Shown here piece by piece: positions 4,336 through 8,355 of a stretch of DNA of 8,355 bases. Origin of the DNA: Bacillota bacterium (GTDB lineage Bacteria > Bacillota > Clostridia > Acetivibrionales > DSM-1351). The DNA is taken from positions 1-8,355 of the forward strand of contig JAEZFR010000017.1 of NCBI GenBank assembly GCA_023417285.1. Direction: 5' to 3'. Position 1 is the stretch's first letter; each line of letters opens with the position of its first letter. The notes beneath the pieces were generated by a model. That model was not told where the DNA came from. It made no database searches and saw only the letters and a list, made by a program, of their open reading frames with translations. The position numbers were made by a program, and so were the translations under genes.

Positions 4336-6228
4336 CTAATGCTTCTGCTCTTCAAGGATTAATTCAGTTGTTGCAAGTATTTCCTCATTCTTTGCTGCAG
4401 TCTCTTCAAAGGCCGCTGAAATATTGCTAATATCTGTATTTACTCTTGTAGCCCTATCGTTTAGTTGCTTTGCAAAACTAATTATCTCGTCCATTATCAC
4501 TGATATTTCACCTTGGTCGGATTTAGTACTATTAGCCGCTAATCTCGACTGGTCAGCAAGTTTTCTAACCTCGTCAGCAACTACCGAGAACCCCTTTCCT
4601 GCCTCTCCAGCACGGGCCGCTTCTATTGCTGCATTCAAAGCAAGAAGATTGGTTTGCTCAGATATTCCGACAATTTCAGTAGTTACCTTTGAAAAGTTCT
4701 CTAGGCTATTTCTCATAATGCTAATTTTTTCATTGAGTTGAGCTGCGATATCAAGTAAGGTAGTGGAATCACCACTTATGTTACCAACGCTAAGTGCATT
4801 CTCGTTTGTGGCGTTAGACATTTCATCAATAGCAATAGAGATCTCCTTTAATCTTCCCGAAAGCAAAGAATATTTAACATCTTTGCGCTTATTCAGTTCA
4901 TTAACCTTTTCAAGCATAATAGTTATCTCTTCATTTTTTGCTTCTACCTCTTTTGTCTTTGATGATACAGATACGTTGTAATCCATACAATTTCCTACAT
5001 AATTGTAGCCATTGTATATAGCTGTGGCCATTTCTTCACAATAGCTATACCCACAAGCTTTGCAATTTCTATGTCTCGAAGCATCGTTATGCTTAAGAAG
5101 ACTGGTGTATATCTCATCAAGTTCCATGCTGTTAGGAACCTTCGTTGTTGACAGATGTTCTTCCGTATAATTTCTCTCAAAATCAACAAGATTTAAATTT
5201 TTATCAAAATAGGACATTAGCTTTTTAGGCTTGTTATGATATTTCCCACGCTTTTTTAATTTAATTTTATTAGTGGCCCTCTCTATATCTGTTTGCTCTA
5301 CATTGCCACAAACAGCGCTTCCTACGTTGCACCCATGAGGGCAACTAAGAATATCCAGTATATCAGGTAAAGGCTTATTGGCCTTATATCTATTAGAATA
5401 TTCATTTAAGTATTCGTATGCATTTTCTGTACCCTCTATCTGCTTGACCCAGGCATTCTCATTGTAGTGAAGCACATTCTCCTTTAGTCCCCCTGGCAAA
5501 CAATATATCTCGCCTAATGTGAATGGGTCAACAGCAAAATCCACCTCCTCGAAATTACTAATGTTTATATTATTTTCTTCTATGTAATTTAATAGATTTT
5601 TGAATGTAATATTATAGCTAATATATCCATTTGTTTCTTTAGAGTCTATTTCTGTCTTCTTAGCAATACAGGGAGAAATAAAAGCCAGTTTGTTCGAATT
5701 TTTCAAGTATTTGTTTACGTAAATTGCGGTACAAAGCATAGGGCTGTGAATAGGTGCTAATGCTGGCAATAATTCATGATGAAATTTTTTTATGTAATTT
5801 ACAATAGAGGGACATGGCTGGGCAACAATACTTTTGAGATTATATTTTTCCATTGCTCTAATATACGCCCAAGTTGTAATATCTGCTCCTAATGAAACAT
5901 CATAGCAGAGTTTTACACCTTTAGATACAAGAAACCCAAGCATTTTTTTATAGTTTGGGTAGTTAGTCTTAAAAGCGGGAGCCACTAAGACCGATATCTC
6001 CCTGCCATTATTTAAATCCTTAAAAAAGGCTTCTGTATCATCATCAAACGTTCGTGCTCCATGATCACATTCGGTAATACACCTTCCACAAGTAATACAA
6101 GAAGTCTCGTCTACTTCTATTTTGTTATGCCCATCAACTAACTTTGCATGGTTTGCATTTTTTACAGGACATACATGGATACACTTATTGCATCCTTCAC
6201 ATTTCTCTAAAATAGTTCGAACCAGCAT
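4336..6228 (-). CDS. Ferredoxin/[FeFe]-hydrogenase-like sensor fused to a chemoreceptor signalling domain
   Basis: Predicted cytoplasmic 630-residue sensor; no membrane segment or HAMP domain is visible. Residues 1-60 form a two-cluster ferredoxin domain (C10, C13, C16, C20 and C44, C47, C50, C54). About 75-310 is an [FeFe]-hydrogenase catalytic-type domain. The four H-cluster ligands appear conserved: C139 in QPCPS, C187 in SPCIAKK, and C296 and C300 in SCPHGC. The proton-relay cysteine next to the first is proline (P138), as expected of a sensor rather than a fast enzyme. C389, C392, C397 and C414 form a further Fe-S motif. A coiled coil (from about 420) leads to the MCP hairpin tip EQTNLLALNAAIEAARAGE (524-542) and VVADEVRKLA (549-558). 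A-A-K-N-E-E-I-L-A-T (611-620) fits a receptor methylation site. Likely role: pass H2 or redox state to CheA/CheW. The ligand is inference. The ATG has AGGAG (6244-6240) 11 nt upstream. Confidence 0.88.
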   Translation of the reverse strand: MLVRTILEKCEGCNKCIHVCPVKNANHAKLVDGHNKIEVDETSCITCGRCITECDHGARTFDDDTEAFFKDLNNGREISVLVAPAFKTNYPNYKKMLGFLVSKGVKLCYDVSLGADITTWAYIRAMEKYNLKSIVAQPCPSIVNYIKKFHHELLPALAPIHSPMLCTAIYVNKYLKNSNKLAFISPCIAKKTEIDSKETNGYISYNITFKNLLNYIEENNINISNFEEVDFAVDPFTLGEIYCLPGGLKENVLHYNENAWVKQIEGTENAYEYLNEYSNRYKANKPLPDILDILSCPHGCNVGSAVCGNVEQTDIERATNKIKLKKRGKYHNKPKKLMSYFDKNLNLVDFERNYTEEHLSTTKVPNSMELDEIYTSLLKHNDASRHRNCKACGYSYCEEMATAIYNGYNYVGNCMDYNVSVSSKTKEVEAKNEEITIMLEKVNELNKRKDVKYSLLSGRLKEISIAIDEMSNATNENALSVGNISGDSTTLLDIAAQLNEKISIMRNSLENFSKVTTEIVGISEQTNLLALNAAIEAARAGEAGKGFSVVADEVRKLADQSRLAANSTKSDQGEISVIMDEIISFAKQLNDRATRVNTDISNISAAFEETAAKNEEILATTELILEEQKH

Positions 6229-6273
6229 TTTCCTCTATTCTCCTTCTTTTTAGTAAATATAATATACTTTTAT

Positions 6274-6279
6274 ATTATA
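6274..6279 (-). promoter_or_regulatory. Candidate -10 box of the hydrogenase-like sensor gene
   Basis: A perfect TATAAT reads on the minus strand at 6279-6274, about 46 nt before the ATG. The -35 is poor: TTAAAC at 18 nt matches 3 of 6. I found no convincing sigma-28 (motility) promoter. The surroundings are very AT-rich, so this is only a candidate. Confidence 0.35.
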
Positions 6280-6357
6280 CTCTCTATTTTGATAAAAGTT
6301 TAACTAATTTATATATGCATTTGTGATTTAATATCGCTTTTCATAAAAAAATAATAT

Positions 6358-6394
6358 AAATAAAGTGCATCCCATTACAGAATACACTTTATTT
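6358..6394 (-). terminator. Terminator downstream of pheT
   Basis: AAATAAAGTG (6358-6367) pairs perfectly with CACTTTATTT (6385-6394) around a 17-nt loop. On the minus strand it lies about 28 nt after the pheT stop and is followed by a T-rich tail (TTATATTATTTTTTT at 6359-6345, overlapping the stem end). The stem is mostly A-T, so it may be weak. Confidence 0.6.
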
Positions 6395-6422
6395 TTACTC
6401 TTATTAATATGTCTCTAACATC

Positions 6423-8355
6423 TTATCTTAAGGAATAGCCCTTGGAGTTCATAAACTCAATAATGCTGTTTGAGAATGAATTTATGTCCTCACTTGATAA
6501 GGTCTTTTCCTTTGAACCAATAACAAATCTGAAGGTCATACTCTTTTTACCCTCAGGCAGTCCCTTACCAGTGTAAATGGTAACAAAATCACTGCTTAGT
6601 AACAGAGAAGACTTAAACTGTGCAATATCCGACATTATTGAATCATAGCCCGTATTTACATCAACCAAGAAGCTAAAATCTAGTATTACCTCTGGGAATT
6701 TAGAAGGCTCCTTGTATTTTACAGCTGTAAAATCAATCTTCTGCAGGAGCTCTCTGTTAATCTCCATAACAGCAATGTTAAGCTTTTTGCCGATGTTAGC
6801 CTTAATCTTGGGGTGAACAACCGTAATATAACCAAGCACCTCATCATTGTACAGTATATCAACCGATTTAACTGGATGCGTCCAACTAAAGCCATTTGAA
6901 CATTCTTTGTATTGGAGCTGTATATTCTTGAGGCTTAGTGCCAGGAATGTAGCAACACCCTTAACATTGTAGAACAACTCATCCTCGCTCTTTACCTTGC
7001 TAGCCATGAGGAAGGCAATATTCTTGTGCTGCTCACACTTTTCCTTTGTGCTTGTAGCCTTAAATACACTGCCTATTTCAAATAAGGAGAATTCATCAAA
7101 GGACTTATCATTCTTCTCAGCAAAAGAAAGCATTGCAGGTACCATACTGTCTCTCAAGGTATTTGCATCCTGTGCCTGAGGATTTAACACCTTAACATTT
7201 GACTCTGCTACTATATCATTCTTCGCATTAAAGGTGCTATCATACCAAATATAGCTATTTACCTCACTAGCACCAAAGCGTTCAGACAAAAGCTCCTTGA
7301 TTTTGTGGTCAAGCAATCTGTCCTCATTGTACTGCAAAGGAGTAAGTGCAATATCCAGTGTTTGTGGCTCAATATTGTCGTATCCGTATATTCTAGTTAT
7401 TTCCTCAATAATATCAACCTTCATAGTAACGTCTTTTGTTGCTCTAAAGGTTGGCACCTTTATGTGGAAGGTATCTCCGTCTGCTTCAACTTGGAACTCC
7501 AGTGACTTCAGGATTTCAAGCATTCTTTCCTTTGTGAGCAGGTTTCCAATATATTTATCAATATAAGGCTTAGTAATAGTGATATCAATTGGCTCAAGCT
7601 TCTTGCTGTAAGCATCTGTCAGCGCTGAAGCATATCTGATATCGGGTTGCATATCCTTTAAAAGCTTGATAAACCTCTTTATAGCATCAACTGTAATGTT
7701 AGGGTCTAACATCTTTTCATAACGAGCACTTGCTTCAGTACGCAGGCCAATCTTTGTAGAGCTCTTTCTTGTAGATGAACCCTCAAAGGTTGCAGACTCA
7801 AGCAGTATAGAGGTTGTATCTTCCTGAACTTCTGAGTTTTCTCCTCCCATTATTCCTGCAATTGCAACAGGCTTCTCCTTGTTGCAAATGAGCAATACAT
7901 CTTCAGGCAGCTTTCTTTCAGTGGAGTCAAGGGTTTTGAACATAGTTGGCTCTTTTGTAGTTCTGACAACTATTTCATCCACCTCTCTTGAATCAAAAGC
8001 GTGCATTGGCTGCCCCATTTCAAGCATGAGATAATTTGTAAGGTCAACCAAAGGAGAAATTGATCTCATTCCGCAATAGAACAATCTGGTTTGCATTTCT
8101 TTTGAAGTTTTGAGATCCTTTAGCCCATCTAGCTTAATAGATGAATACCTGAGGCACTTCTCTGTATCTTCAACTACAACACTCACAGGTGCTAGCTTTT
8201 CTGCTCCCTCCAAGGAATCCATTTCAATAGGCTTTAGCTTCCTTCCATATATAGCAGCAACCTCTCTTGCTATACCGTAATGGCCCCACAAATCAGGCCT
8301 ATTTGTAAGGGATTTGTTGTCAATCTCGATAATAACATCCTCAATAGGATATATT
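6423..8355 (-). CDS. pheT: Phenylalanine--tRNA ligase beta subunit, 5' end beyond the window
   Basis: Beta subunit of the alpha2-beta2 enzyme that charges tRNA-Phe; it contributes tRNA binding and editing of mischarged Tyr. The frame stays open to the right edge. 643 residues are visible of about 800 usual, so the N-terminal tRNA-binding OB-fold domain is missing. The visible part starts in the conserved EIDNKSLTNRPDLWGHYGIA region. Counting from W of that motif as residue 2, the B3/B4 editing domain follows (about 48-210, with LVDLTNYLMLEMGQPMHAFD at 81-100 and GLRTEASARYEKMLD at 182-196). Then come the B5 domain (about 231-315), a catalytic-like core (about 325-520) and the C-terminal anticodon-binding FDX-ACB domain (526-622). 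The leucine codon TTG at 8291 is not a start. pheS is expected upstream, outside the window. Confidence 0.97.
   Translation of the reverse strand, partial: IYPIEDVIIEIDNKSLTNRPDLWGHYGIAREVAAIYGRKLKPIEMDSLEGAEKLAPVSVVVEDTEKCLRYSSIKLDGLKDLKTSKEMQTRLFYCGMRSISPLVDLTNYLMLEMGQPMHAFDSREVDEIVVRTTKEPTMFKTLDSTERKLPEDVLLICNKEKPVAIAGIMGGENSEVQEDTTSILLESATFEGSSTRKSSTKIGLRTEASARYEKMLDPNITVDAIKRFIKLLKDMQPDIRYASALTDAYSKKLEPIDITITKPYIDKYIGNLLTKERMLEILKSLEFQVEADGDTFHIKVPTFRATKDVTMKVDIIEEITRIYGYDNIEPQTLDIALTPLQYNEDRLLDHKIKELLSERFGASEVNSYIWYDSTFNAKNDIVAESNVKVLNPQAQDANTLRDSMVPAMLSFAEKNDKSFDEFSLFEIGSVFKATSTKEKCEQHKNIAFLMASKVKSEDELFYNVKGVATFLALSLKNIQLQYKECSNGFSWTHPVKSVDILYNDEVLGYITVVHPKIKANIGKKLNIAVMEINRELLQKIDFTAVKYKEPSKFPEVILDFSFLVDVNTGYDSIMSDIAQFKSSLLLSSDFVTIYTGKGLPEGKKSMTFRFVIGSKEKTLSSEDINSFSNSIIEFMNSKGYSLR

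Noticed and set aside
4424..4741. 105-codon plus-strand reading frame opposite the chemoreceptor domain
   Set aside because: It is the mirror of the conserved MCP coding frame. Its alanine/serine-rich sequence is explained by the antisense of that helix.
8289..8291. TTG as a start codon of pheT
   Set aside because: The frame remains open to the window edge, and the residues before it (NRPD) are part of a conserved PheT motif, so this is an internal leucine.

Overview
The window looks like the chromosome of an anaerobic, spore-forming member of the Clostridia. The DNA is AT-rich by eye and uses strong AGGAGG-like ribosome binding sites. It carries an alpha/beta-type small acid-soluble spore protein, a ferredoxin/[FeFe]-hydrogenase-type protein joined to a chemoreceptor signalling domain, an HD-GYP cyclic-di-GMP phosphodiesterase and a 450-residue Bacillus-type glucose-6-phosphate isomerase. 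The mix would suit a cellulolytic (cluster III-like) Clostridium, but the genus is inference only.

Layout from left to right: positions 1-128 hold two bidirectional hairpin terminators (8-31 and 90-126) flanking a GC-rich, self-complementary 59-nt block of unknown identity. Next come tRNA-Leu(UAG) on the minus strand with a perfect-consensus promoter, an HD-GYP gene (minus), and a membrane-anchored metallophosphoesterase (plus) divergent from it across a 158-nt region with repeats and an inverted repeat. A 94-nt imperfect hairpin sits between the convergent phosphoesterase and pgi (minus). A spore-protein gene (plus) diverges from pgi and converges, at a shared terminator, on a 630-codon hydrogenase-like/chemoreceptor fusion (minus). 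The last gene is pheT (minus), whose 5' end lies beyond the right edge.

Most genes appear to be transcribed singly: strands alternate, and hairpin terminators separate most units. No stretch without a gene exceeds about 240 nt. The window mixes housekeeping functions (tRNA-Leu, Pgi, PheT) with signalling (c-di-GMP turnover, redox/H2-type chemoreception) and sporulation. No operon links them. I see no insertion sequence, CRISPR array, phage gene or disrupted gene.

The most distinctive object is the fusion protein at 4336-6228. It has two ferredoxin clusters, a hydrogenase H-cluster domain that keeps the four cluster cysteines but has lost the catalytic proton-relay cysteine, a further four-cysteine Fe-S motif, and a soluble MCP signalling hairpin. 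It reads as a cytoplasmic hydrogen or redox sensor feeding the chemotaxis pathway.
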